Part shown: one piece after another, positions 46,792 through 58,046 of the stretch | How the letters are laid out: each line of letters begins with the position of its first letter | Numbering within the stretch: position 1 is the first letter of the stretch | Source of the DNA: Athripsodes cinereus | Lineage: Eukaryota > Arthropoda > Insecta > Trichoptera > Leptoceridae | Length of the DNA: 64,000 nucleotides | Reading direction: 5' to 3' | Assembly: GCA_947579605.1 (NCBI GenBank) | Contig: OX388314.1 | Coordinates: 20,147,982-20,211,981 of the forward strand | Position numbers and translations under genes: made by a program | The notes under the pieces: model-generated | Told to the model about the DNA's origin: nothing | Seen by the model: the letters and a program-made list of their open reading frames with translations, nothing else | Databases searched by the model: none

Positions 46792-49700
46792 ATGGCAAGT
46801 GGAACAGAAATTATTGTGGGAACTTATGAGGAATTCGTGTTAGGTTATAAAATTGATAAGGTATCACAATTTTATCTATATGAAACTAATACCCTATTTC
46901 TATAAATAAAATATATATGTAAATAGATTCTTAATATTTTACAATTTATTTTCAGAATGCAAATACACAGCTGGTACAGAGCTTTGCTACTCACTCTCAC
47001 ACTAGTTCTGTAAGGAGTATAGCATGTGAAGGAGCTTATTTAGCTTCAGGAGGTGCTGATGATAAAATTATTATTTATGACATGAAGTCACGCACAGAAA
47101 GTAGAATGCTGATACATCATGATGGAACTGTGAATTGTCTTGCATTTACTGAAAATGGAACTCATCTATTAAGTGGTGGTGAGCCTTTATTGTAATTAAT
47201 ATTTATTTATTTCACATCAACAGTGGTAAATATGTAGGATAGGTGAACTATTCAAAAAACTAATTATGAATTTTCAAGTTATAATCATGTGAGTATGTAG
47301 TTTTCTACCAGAGAAATGATAATCCATCCAAAATAAGTTGATTTAATGCACACAAAATTAATTATTTGCATATTTTGTCCACGATTTACACATCACAATC
47401 AAAACAAGTATCGGACGCCATGTTGACACTAAAATAGAGGAAATGAATTGCAGGTTTACCAATATGACATAAACAATGCATATCATAGAGAAAAATGATA
47501 AATTTTCAATAAAAAAATTAATTAAATCCATAAATACCATATATATCACTAATTTTATAAAATTAAAGTAATAAATGTGTTTTTGCATATATTAGCACCA
47601 TACTACCTAACAAACCTAACCCGCAATCAGTCAATGTAATAAATGTGTTTTTGCATATATTAGCACTGTACTACCTAACAAACCTAACCCGCAATCAGTC
47701 AACGTAATAAATGTGTTTTTGCATATATTAGCACCGTACTACCTAACAAACCTAACCAGCAATCAGTCAATGTAATAAATGTGTTTTTGCATATATTAGC
47801 ACCGTACTACCTAACAAACCTAACCAGCAATCAGTCAATGTAATAAATGTGTTTTTGCATATATTAGCACCGTACTACCTAACAAACCTAACCCGCAATC
47901 AGTCAACGTAATAAATGTGTTTTTGCATATATTAGCACCGTACTACCTAACAAACCTAACCAGCAATCAGTCAACGTAATAAATGTGTTTTTGCATATAT
48001 TAGCACCATACTACCTAACAAATCTAACCCACAATCAGTCAACGTAATAAATGTGTTTTTGCATATATTAGCACCGTACTACCTAACAAACCTAACCCGC
48101 AATCAGTCAACGTAATAAATGTGTTTTTGCATATATTAGCACCGTACTACCTAACAAACCTAACCCGCAATCAGTCAACGTAATAAATGTGTTTTTGCAT
48201 ATATTAGCACCGTACTACCTAACAAACCTAACCCGCAATCAGTCAACGTAATAAATGTGTTTTTGCATATATTAGCACCGTACTAACTAACAAACCTAAC
48301 CCGCAATCAGTCAATGTAATAAATGTGTTTTTGCATATATTAGCACCGTACTACCTAACAAACCTAACCCGCAATCAGTCAACGTAATAAATGTGTTTTT
48401 GCATATATTAGCACCAGACTACCTAACAACACAAATACAGTATATACGAAAAAGGATTTATAATAATAATATGAGGTATGTCTATTTTCGATTTAATAAA
48501 TTGTAATAATTTTCCCATTTCATTATTTTGACTTTTTACCCCGTTTAATTTTGACTTCCATTGTATTTTGTCCAGTAAACATTGTTTTTGTTATGTTGGT
48601 AATTATGATAACCATACAAATTTCAATATGGCCTCCGATATTTATAGGATACTTGTGATACGTCAAGGGCATACGAAAAATGCAAATATTTATTGTTGTG
48701 CTTAAAAAAATCCACAATTATGCGCCGGATTCTTGTTCTCCAGGTTGAATACTATACATCTACATAAAAATAATTCAAAATTATCAAGTATTTATGCGTT
48801 CACAACAACTTCATAAATTCCTCAACAGTATACTACAGACAATAGATTATTATGTACATTAAAAACAAACAATGCAGACAAAAAAATGTATCAATATATC
48901 GTCCAATATAAATAACAGTGTGTTGCAACCCTCAGATTAAACAGTGTATTATTTTGTTTTTCCTTCCGATGTAATGAATTTGTTTTAGGAGCTGATGGAG
49001 CCCTCACTATTACAACAACAAGTAATTGGCAAATTGAAAAAACATGGCCCAAGGCACATCAAGGTTCTCCTGTGACTGGCATTGCTGTTCACCCCAGCAG
49101 CAAATTAGCATTAACCATTGGTGAAGATGGTACTCTCCGAACTTGGAATTTAATTAAAGGAAGAAAAGCTTATGTCAATAATTTAGGAACCAAAGGAAAA
49201 GTACATCCTGCATCTGTAGTTTGGGGGCCCGAAGGTCAACATTTCTCAATCACTGGCTATAATGATATCACAGTCTGGGCTGTTTCCAATGCAGCTGTTA
49301 AGCATGTTCTAAAGTGTCCAACTAAATCTGTCTGTATGGTATGGATTTCTGAGGAGTTGACCGCTGTGGGCTTGGAAAGCGGTGAAATAATGCTTTTTAA
49401 TATTGAGTCTGGAAAAACAACCACACATAAAGGACACACACAGAGAGTAAAAGCAATAGTTTACGATTCACCATATTTGTACACAGCTTCTAGTTCGGGA
49501 CATATTACAGTTTGGAAAGTAAAACTAAATAAAATGTCTCTCACGGAGAAATGCACTGTTGCCACTGGGTGTCGCATCACATGTCTCTCTCTAATTAAAC
49601 CATTTAATGAAAATATCAAAGTAGAAGAAAGTCAAAAAACTCTTGAAAATGTTGATGAAGATCTCCATAAAGTACAGAAAAAGAAGAGAAAGTTAGAAAA

Positions 49701-49815
49701 TGGTGAAGATGAAAGAAACGACTATATGTCTTATGTTTCTGTAACTGTTGAAGACGATAGAAAAGTGTCAGATACTAAAAAGAACAAGAAGAGAAAGATG
49801 AAACAAAACAAATAG
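46792..49815 (+). CDS. PAK1IP1: PAK1IP1-like WD-repeat protein (Mak11 family)
   Basis: Three exons: 46792-46860, 46956-47178 and 48989-49815, with donors GTATCAC and GTGAGCC and acceptors TTTTCAG and TGTTTTAG, give 372 residues; human PAK1IP1 has about 390. The start MASGTEIIVGTYEEFVLGY matches the family. WD repeats follow: SVRSIACEGAYLASGGADDK, VNCLAFTENGTHLLSGGADG, VTGIAVHPSSKLALTIGEDG, HPASVVWGPEGQHF and VKAIVYDSPYLYTASSSGHI. A lysine-rich tail (KKKRKLENGEDE and KKNKKRKMKQNK) looks like nuclear/nucleolar localisation signals. Relatives act in 60S ribosomal subunit assembly and inhibit PAK1 kinase. The second intron (1.8 kb) carries a 68-bp minisatellite. Confidence 0.93.
47568..48428. repeat. 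68-bp minisatellite, ~12.6 copies, in PAK1IP1 intron 2
   Basis: The unit begins GTAATAAATGTGTTTTTGCA and contains TACCTAACAAACCTAACC and CAATCAGTCAA. Copies are over 95% alike, with recurrent variants (CCATACT/CCGTACT, CCCGC/CCAGC, CAAT/CAAC) shared among units in a pattern expected of unequal exchange. The array starts 390 bp after exon 2. Confidence 0.97.
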
Positions 49816-50119
49816 TAGCTCTACACTAAACAACATAAATTAAGATCAATTCATGTTTTTTTTTTTTTGATTTGCATTTTTTGTTGTATGGAATTGTGGA
49901 AAAGAAGCTTTTAAAAATTGGTAGCATGTAAACACAACATGTATTTTACACGCCAACGAAGAAATGTTTGTAAACATTTTGATATTCTGGTGTACCTTCT
50001 CCACATTATAATATTTATTTATTTATTCATTCTTTACCGTACATTGATTGCAGACAACTCCATAAAAGGTATGCCTTTAAGTTAAATACAATCGCAAAGG
50101 TGCAATCTCTTCCATTCCA

Positions 50120-50299
50120 AATGTTTTTAGTATTCTACAATGCACATCCCTTACTTGATTATTTAAATCACGATCGATTTCAGTAAACCTTTACCATTGA
50201 CGAGCGATAAAATACTCGTCAATGGTAAAGGTTTACCGAAATCAATTGCGATTTAAAAAATCAAGTAACGGATGTGCATTGTAGAATACTAAAAACATT
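50120..50299. repeat. 180-bp hairpin (85-bp arms) downstream of PAK1IP1
   Basis: Arms 50120-50204 and 50215-50299 are reverse complements with about seven mismatches and a 10-bp loop. The outer end reads AATGTTTTTAGTATTCTAC. CTCTTCCATTCCAA occurs on both sides (near 50107 and 50351), about 10 and 50 bp from the arms. It lies 300 bp after the PAK1IP1 stop and may be transcribed with it. Confidence 0.85.
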
Positions 50300-50963
50300 C
50301 AAAATGTCTCAAAACTGTTACAAAGCTAATCCTTCTAAAATAAATGTTACTCTTCCATTCCAATCAACCCAGAGTTTATATTGTGTTTATGTTATGAAAA
50401 CATTTTATTTCTTTTTTATGGAGAGCAATTTTCAACTTTGTGAAATACCATTATTTTTATAGGTACCATCAAATAATTTTAAACTTAAAGGAAGCTCGTA
50501 AACTTGAACTTTTTTAATATAATAATAAAACAAGATATATAGTGATTCCACTGTTGACTTAATAAATTTTGTTTAAATATTTAATTGAAACGTTTAGAAT
50601 TCCTTAAGGACATTCACAAGCAGTCAGACTAGGGAATTCGATCCCGACCCTTTTTTCTAATCCCGTGATTTCGGGATTATCTATAGTTGATTCCGGGATC
50701 CCGGGACTAGTCCCGGGATTGTATTGGTAATGTAAAGTGGTAACAAAAAGTCAGTAGGCCATGTCAAAATCACTTTTTTTTACTTATCTGGCAATGAATT
50801 TAAGTTTTGAATCTGTAAAAAGTCGGTTAAACAAAATTACACTTCAAACTTATTCTAAAATAAACAAACAAGGCACTTCTGTTTATGATTTATAAAAGTA
50901 ACAATTTAACTTTTTTATAATTGAATTGAATTCTTGTATTTGTATTTATTTCATAGTTTTAAC

Positions 50964-52397
50964 CAGAGATGTGACGTATTTGAAATTAAAGTACTTAAAA
51001 CACAAGTAGGTACAAAATACAAAGTACGTATTTTCATTTTGTATTTCAAATTCGTTTTCGTAAAAAGTATTTTATTTGAAATACTTTTTTTTGAGTATTT
51101 TGTATTTTACACAAAATACTTTTACAAAATACCTTCTTATTTGTTTGAAACAAAATTCTGCCATTAATTGATATGCGCGTATGCAAGCTTTTTTTTTTTT
51201 GGCAATTTGTTGAATTACGAATACAACGTTTCCATTAGAGTACTCCATATTTGAGATATACACACATAATAATGATGATTGAACTAATTATACATGACGC
51301 CGTTGAATGATCCATGACCATTCCAAGGGCGCTGTGATTTCTTCTGAACTGCAGCGTTTTCAATTTTGTCTGCAGGCAATCTGTTCCAGGCAATTGACGC
51401 TGCGACTCTGGTTCTCCTTTCTGTAAAAATTTAGAGGTATTTGCAATATTGAACTCTACGAGTTTGTTCACGGCATTAGAAGCTGAGCACAGTCTTCGAC
51501 TCAAATTTTTGTCAGCGGAATAGGTCAGTGGGTGGTGTGCTACCTTGTGGACAGTGAGACACAGTTTAAACTCCACTCTCTCTGAGACTCTCAGCTAGCG
51601 TAGACTTCTTAGAAGTGAAGTGATGTGGCAGCTCTGATTCTCTCTGTAAATGATTCGGAGGCAACATTAAAAACCATCTGAAAACGATCGAGAAAGGTCT
51701 GGAGCAGTCCTGTATATAATATGATGTTACAGTAGTCCGTACGATTTCAGATTCGGAGTATCCATCCTGATTTATTCTGCAGCCCAAGTTCAGGAATTCT
51801 CTAACCTGCTAGATACTCACTCCATTTATAACTATTTTCGCAGTCGCCTCATCTCTTCGAATGACCATACATTTTGTATTGTCTTTATTTATTTTTTATG
51901 TTGTATTTTGATAGTTCTTCCTAAGACTTTATTCAACTCATCTTCATTATCGGCAAGCAATGCTATATCGAATCATGTCAACCCTTTCTCCATTTATCTA
52001 TACTCTTGTCCAGTTATTCCCTCAAAGCACGAGCACTGCTCAATTTTGAGGGTCAAATATGTACCTAATAAATGTGTTTTTTAGTAATAAGGTGTGTATG
52101 TAATATTATTAAATTGTTAATTTTATTTAAATAAATATATTTGAATTTGAATATTCATTTCTTCTATCTATTCATCAATGACTCGCTGTATATAATAGTT
52201 AAAGAGTGCTGGAAATATGGAACACCCCTGTCTTACACCTTGTTCGACTATTTGTAAAAGGTATTTTAAATAAGTATTTTAAAATACGTATTTTGTACTT
52301 AAATATCATTTTAAAAAGGAGTTTTTTTATTTGAAATACAAAAATTCAAAAGTATTTGTATTTAAATACTTTTTTGAAAGTATTTTGCACATCTCTG
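50964..52397. mobile_element. Second hAT element nested inside the first
   Basis: Ends CAGAGATGTG and CACATCTCTG are inverted, the subterminal zones are full of GTATTT/AAATAC words, and perfect GTTTTAAC copies flank it (50956-50963, 52398-52405). There is no transposase. Its interior holds LINE-like (51290-51580) and RTE-like (51700-52255) fragments, so it is either a carrier of later insertions or a composite. Confidence 0.9.
51700..52255 (-). pseudogene. RTE-type reverse transcriptase fragment, interrupted
   Basis: On the minus strand this parallels the copy at 5640-5970: INQDGYSESEIV, the region around the YADD motif (decayed near 51960) and, beyond a 110-bp AT-rich insertion (about 52043-52150), NYYIQRVIDE-like codons and a GVRQGCSIF-like block. 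Many stops. It lies inside the nested hAT element. Confidence 0.75.
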
Positions 52398-52539
52398 GTT
52401 TTAACCCAGAACAGTTTTAGTTTAGTGGGGCAATATATTCTATGTTGTTATTTATGTTTGTTTGTATGTACTGTTTTGGAATATTTTTTTTAAAAAATCA
52501 ACTTAGACTTATTTAGCTTAACCCATAACAAAAAAATAC

Positions 52540-53290
52540 ATACTACAGGGATCAATGTTTAAACTCGTATTTTTAAATCAAATTGACCAGAGACTTTATG
52601 AATTATTTATTCGAATTAGGTCGATGAGTGATTTTTTGATGCTATTTTTTAAAATATCAAATCACTCAAGCGTTGTTAAAAGACTATTCCAACGCGATTT
52701 GCAGCTAAACTATAAATTAAGCTCTCTTCCATGTTCCTTTTCAATAAAGTTTTGAAGCATAGTATCATTCTTCAAAGATGCTCTTTTAAAAATAAGAACC
52801 ACTACGAACTTTCTTTACGACTTCCTTCATTAATATTCCGGTCATAGGTCAAACTCACCATTACCGATTAAATGACTAATCCTGAGTCCAGTTCTTCATT
52901 ATCACCATCCAAATCATCAATAAAAGGCGATAGCCGTTTATGTATTAAATAAATAAAATATCATCACTGATAGGTTCATTTGCAGGTATTTTTCTATACA
53001 ATAAATCACAAACGGCTAAGTGAATAATACCGTGTGCAAAACAAACTAGGTGCTTTGCATTAACAAGTTTTCCAACTATAATTTGGACCATCAGTAACAG
53101 TAACTATTGCCACAATATCGTATCTATATTAATTATAGTGAGATATCGAACTCAGAATAACGCTCTTTTAAGATACTAACACAAGCTTCGGCTGTCAGTG
53201 ATTCATTGATGTGCTTGAGTACCAAATATTTGACTTATTGTATAATTGTATTAATCCCAAAAATCACGGGATTTCTTAAATTTAATCCCG
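52540..53290 (-). pseudogene. hAT transposase pseudogene (RNase H-like/BED family)
   Basis: Minus-strand pieces in shifting frames match hAT transposases: NESLTAEACVSILKERYSEF, a TDGPN segment, LVNAKHLVCFAHG, then KKVRSVVLIFKRASLKND, MLQNFIEKEHGRELNL and RWNSLLTTLE. Several stops and frameshifts make it inactive. The amino-terminal BED finger and carboxyl dimerisation region were not found, because the nested insertion occupies the 3' part. Confidence 0.85.
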
Positions 53291-53919
53291 AAAATTTCGG
53301 GACTAAAATACGACCGGGATCCCGGGATCGAATCCCCTAAGTCAGATTTTACAATGGTATTTGGTAAAAAAACAGTAAATGCCATTTATCTATTATAACT
53401 GTAATCTTCAGTCATATTCACATTAATTGTTGTGTTATTTTTTATTTACATTAATAAAAACAATTTATTAAAACAAATCAATTTTACCTTTTAAAAGACT
53501 ACCTAAATATGCGTTTTTAACTAATTCGTGCAAAATGTATATTTTGTAGAAGAATTGATATGAAATTTTGATAACCAAATATTATAAAAAGTTCTTCTAA
53601 TAATTCTCAGATGTTACAAGGTACAATAGCAAAATATTTTTTTAGCAGTGTAGCATCTGTTATTTATGGATTTTTTTAAACAAAATACATTGTTATTCTT
53701 CTGTCAACATTGGTCAACATACGTTATTAGTTTATTACTATCATATATTATTGAATCTTTTTTTTCTCCCATATTCAAAATATTGCCTATGAAAAGAATA
53801 TCTAGAGTAGTTATGCAAAGGAAAGAATGTACTCAGAAAATTCATCTGGGTTCTGCAAAGAGACAGGTTCAAGAAATGCAATCCTGAGTTTGAAACTGTC
53901 AAGAAAATAAAATAAGAGT

Positions 53920-54300
53920 ACCTAATTAAGAACACATACATAGTTTTATCAACCTGGAAAAAGCATTTAATAAGGTAGACTGAAAACAACTTTTTAAAAC
54001 TCCTAACCAACTAGAGATGAGGTATAAAGATGGAAGATATAGCTTGAACAGGAATGAAATGGCTATAACACAAAGGGCGGAACCAAGCATTGGACAAGGT
54101 GTAAGGAAGGGATTTTCAATGTCAGGAAACTGGATTGGCCACATCATTAGGCACCAAGGCCCTGCTCATTATCATTGAGGTAAACACAACTAAAGGAAGA
54201 AATTGTACACCCCGACCAAGTAGTGGAGGACATGCTCTGGACGTAATAAATCTTCATTGACTACAAAATTGTTGCGGTAAAATGAGGAGAAAAAAATACA
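53920..54300 (+). pseudogene. RTE-type polymerase fragment
   Basis: The + strand shows INLEKAFNKVD (the LEKAFDRVD polymerase motif), then RYKDGRYSLNRNEMAITQRA and SIGQGVRKGF, then jumps by deletion to a GNWIGHIIRH-like block near 54130. It is thus an internally deleted relative of the copies at 5.1 and 56.8 kb. Confidence 0.75.
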
Positions 54301-54835
54301 AGTGGTAATAAAATAAGATATAGAATTTTCAACAATGGTCAGTCATAGGTAGGTCTTATTGTAAGTTAGCATCTTCCAGTCAACCTTAATTTATGTAAAT
54401 AAAGACAAAAAGAGAAAAAAAGTTCTAATGCTTGCGAATCGGCCTTGGTTGGTTTAAATGCACTTTACCCATGGTAGGTTCAAAGTATATCTTTGGGTTC
54501 AAAAAACAAATTGAGGCTTCTAATCGTGCGTATTTCGTTACGAATCTTAAGATTTCGTATATAAAAGACGGTCTACATTGTGGACTGCGTGTTTATTTAT
54601 TTCAGTAATATAAATTATAAACTTTTTACAAAATTTTGTGTTCAGAGCACGCGGCAAATGAAAACATAAGTACGAACGCAATTTTTTTAATGAAAAACGT
54701 TATTCCTGTGGTATTGTCTAAGGGTGATTTTATCATAGACATACTAAACTTGCAGCGCGGTACATTTTTTCGGATTTTTTGTGTTCCAATATCGATGTCC
54801 TTCAAGCATTAACAATATAATTATCTTAAGTAGCA

Positions 54836-55520
54836 TTCACATTGCTTCACTTTTTAGTAGCATTCACATTGCTTCACTTTGGATGATCATCCAGAGTGTC
54901 AGGGTCAAACCTGTTCATCGAAAGTGAACACGTCTGTTCACATTTGTTCATCCTATGCTTTCACTGCCATGTCGACACTCTCACTCATGTTGTATGTAGT
55001 TTGACGTATTTTCATATAAAAATAATTAAACAAATTCAAAAATGAAAAATAACACTTAAAATAAATTAATATAGTTCTCGATTGCATAATAATTTTGTAC
55101 ATGATTCTGACATTTAATACAAATTCATAGAGAATTAAACAAATAATAAGATAAAACTTGTTTATGGTCGTTTCAGTGAAAGGACCTTTCATCAAAATTA
55201 TGACGAGTGGTAATCTCTTTCCTCCGTCATCGCTAGTGATCACTAGCGATGAAACGCCTGTTCACACCTGTTCATCTTGGAGGATCATCCGGAGTGATCA
55301 CTGAAAGTGAACAAATGTGAACGACCCTTTTGGATGATCATCCAGAGTGTCAGGGTCAAACCTGTTCATCGAAAGTGAACACGTCTGTTCACACTTGTTC
55401 ATCCTATGCTTTCACTGCCATGTCAACACTCTCAGTCATGTTGTATGTAATTTAACATATTTTCGTACAAAAATAATTAAACAAATTCAAAAATGTAAAA
55501 TAACACATAAAATAAACTAA
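54836..55520. repeat. Repeat family B, palindrome-rich, tandem partial copies
   Basis: GGATGATCATCCAGAGTGTC starts two copies (54881 and 55331), each followed by AGGGTCAAACCTGTTCATCG and about 140 bp of shared sequence. Between them, 55071-55330 holds a segment repeated at 57237-57500. It is dense in TGATCA words and includes a perfect 26-bp palindrome (55227-55252). A 27-bp direct duplication (AGTAGCATTCACATTGCTTC) precedes it at 54830-54882. Confidence 0.85.
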
Positions 55521-56837
55521 AGTGTATTCACCGAGAAGCTGCAATTGTCCACGTGAACAATTCTGAGCACGTTTAGTACATCCAGGCAAATTTTAATAAA
55601 AGGCTGTTTCTTCTACTCCGTATTTTTTAAATTGCTTTTAAATGACTGTACCCTTTTTATAAAGTCACTAACGATCACGCGTCTATAATTAAAAGTTTGC
55701 TTTTGAAACCTTATAAAAGGTATTTTCATTGCAATTGTGTAAATTATCTTTCCATGTATATTGAAATTACCCTTTCTACTTTTTGTTTAAAAAAATATTT
55801 TTCAACACATTCAAAATACGTTGCTAAAACGAAATGCATTATATTAAATAGCGGCGACACGGAAAAATCGCCTTTATTTATATTGTACATAAGAGATATT
55901 TTTTTGTACTTCTTTTCGAATAGATACGTCTTTTATTATTGAACACGTGATTGAAGTAGAAAAAATAATGTGGACGTTAGATGGAATGATGGATGATGCT
56001 TTCGACAAATTCGTGATAAATGTTGGAAACACGTCCGATTCCTCATCTCTCTGATTAATCGTTTCTTTTTTTTAATTTAGTTGAAATTTTTTTATAAATC
56101 ATTTTTGTGCTAAACTCCGACATACAGTAATTCCTCAAATTTCTTTTATAAATTAAGATAAAGTCAAATGCACATAGAAATATATCACGCACACACTTAT
56201 ATTTTTTTATGAAAACAGAGCCGATTTAATTTATAAAATTTGTTATTTTTACTTTACTTCTATTAATTATTCAATATTATCACATTTACAATGTTTATTC
56301 GTTTTGCTATAATTATTTTTGTGTTGACACTTTGTTAAGGTGTTTAATTAATTATTCTATGTTATCGTATTAATAATGTTTTTTGTTTTGCTATAAGTAT
56401 ATATATATTAAGTCACGTTGACATGTAAAATGTTTTAATCAATTATTTTATTATCTTTCTAGAATTTGTTCCGCGTATTACTTAAATAACACTAATATAT
56501 AGGTATCTATGTATAAGTATAAAATTTCGATAAACGGTCCCTCATGTTTCAGTTTGTAATAAATCTTTTTATAATTCAATAATTTTGTATAATCCTAAGG
56601 TTTGTGTATTGACACTGAAAATACATTATAATAAATTATATACCTATATTAAAAAAACACACTGTTAAATTTTCACATATAAAAAATCTGAAGCGTTTTC
56701 TTCAAGTTATCTCGACATTATTGAGAGCAATACAATAAAGATAAATCATGAAACAGTATGTTTTTTTATAATATTACATAATTATTTACAATATTTTTAT
56801 TATTCACACTGGGCAATTTCTATCCAGTATCTATTCT
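55521..56837. other. AT-rich stretch without recognised features
   Basis: No exons, transposon ends or RNA genes were recognised. Open frames such as 55697-55942 have random-looking, Phe/Lys/Tyr-rich translations expected from AT-rich DNA. Confidence 0.5.
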
Positions 56838-57137
56838 GTCGAAAATGAAGAAGTATTAAACAGGGTAGGCGAAAAAAGGCAACTTCTTAAGAGAATCAGC
56901 CAACAACGAGCTAACTGGATTGGCCACAACATCAGGCACCCAGGACTCCTCATCGCCATCGCGGAGGGTAGGACCGAGGTCACAAACGGTAGAGGCCGAC
57001 CCAGAGATGCGTATATGGACCAACTGAAGAGGGACATGAATTGTGGCTCATACGTAGAGCTGAAAAGACTGGCTGAGAATAGGGAGGAATGGAGAAGAAA
57101 GACAAAACTCGTTGCAGACCAATCCAATGGATTGTAA
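56838..57137 (+). pseudogene. RTE-type element 3' fragment
   Basis: The + strand encodes GEKRQLLKRISQQRANWIGH, HPGLLIAIAEGRTE, GRGRPRDAYMDQLKRDM and the terminal DQSNGL. It is nearly identical to the end of the minus-strand copy at 5098-5400, so the two derive from the same subfamily and are fairly recent. Confidence 0.88.
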
Positions 57138-57236
57138 CTCATTATATATCTATTCTGCGAGCGGCCCATCTGATCACGTGAATATCACGCATTTCTAATG
57201 TTATTGTCGAGTGCATGGATAGGATGAATGAAGTAT

Positions 57237-57500
57237 AATATAGCTCTCGACTGCATAATAATTTTGTACATGATTCTGACATTCGATACAAACTCATAGA
57301 GAATAAAACAAATAATAAGATAAAACTTGTTTATGATCGTTTCAGTGAAAAGACCTTTCATCAAAATTATGACGATTGGTAATCTCTTTCCTCCGTCATC
57401 GCTAGTGATCACTATTGATGAAACGCCCGTTCACACCTATTCATCTTGGAGGATCATCCGGAGTGATCACTGAAAGTGAACAAATGTGAACGACCCTTTA
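57237..57500. repeat. Repeat family B, second locus
   Basis: Matches 55071-55330 closely from TAGCTCTCGA(C/T)TGCATAATA through GTGAACAAATGTGAACGACC. The 26-bp palindrome is broken here by substitutions (CACTATTGATGA). It follows the RTE fragment directly. Confidence 0.9.
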
Positions 57501-57529
57501 CAAACTTTCTCAACAACTGGAAGCAAAAT

Positions 57530-57684
57530 TTAATCGGCCGCATGATCGATTTTTATTATTATTATGGGTTAGTTGGAAGATATTGCGCTTCAGCAATAAA
57601 CTCGCCCATTGCACAAAATTATGTATTTTATTGTTATGTTACCATGTTTTTTTCTTCTTTGTATACTAATTTTGTGCAATAAAG

Positions 57685-57720
<36 letters not shown>
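57530..57720 (+). mobile_element. Retroelement 3' end with (ATT)n tail
   Basis: ATTTTGTGCAATAAAGATT followed by eleven or so ATT units (57689-57720) is a typical 3' end of moth LINE/SINE copies. Confidence 0.65.
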
Positions 57721-58046
57721 TTTTCTTTGAATTACCGATCTGGTATATCTTTGGGTTTTATCAATAAGATAATACTGAACATGTGAACAGCGCTTTGTCA
57801 ATGTGGTTTGTTGTATCGTGTCTATGGTTTATAAGCAACGTTCCTGAGCCATGCTCATAAAAAAAAAATTGTTCAATGAATGTCTATGGCTGAACAAGCT
57901 ACCACAAACAATAGACGCCATTGTTTTTTATAGTTTGTCAAAAATCGAAGCTTGCCGCTTTGTGAAAAAGATTGTGTATTATTTTGTGCTTGGCGTTGGA
58001 GATTTTATCTGTTGACGGTAAATGTGATGCCATAATATCGGATTAA

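Larger units (their letters stand above)
50630..53339 (-). mobile_element. hAT element (2.7 kb) with decayed transposase
   Basis: The ends TAGGGAATTCGATCCCG and the complement of CGGGATCGAATCCCCTA are inverted, and both subterminal zones are packed with GGGATCCCGGG/AATCCCG words. Flanks are AGTCAGAC (50622-50629) and AGTCAGAT (53340-53347), an 8-bp duplication with one change. It is itself interrupted by a second hAT element at 50964-52397. Confidence 0.85.

Noticed and set aside
47568..48428. CRISPR array
   Set aside because: Units are contiguous 68-bp repeats with no unique spacers, in an animal intron; it is a minisatellite.
55697..55942. 81-codon open frame
   Set aside because: Phe/Lys/Tyr-rich translation expected from AT-rich non-coding sequence.
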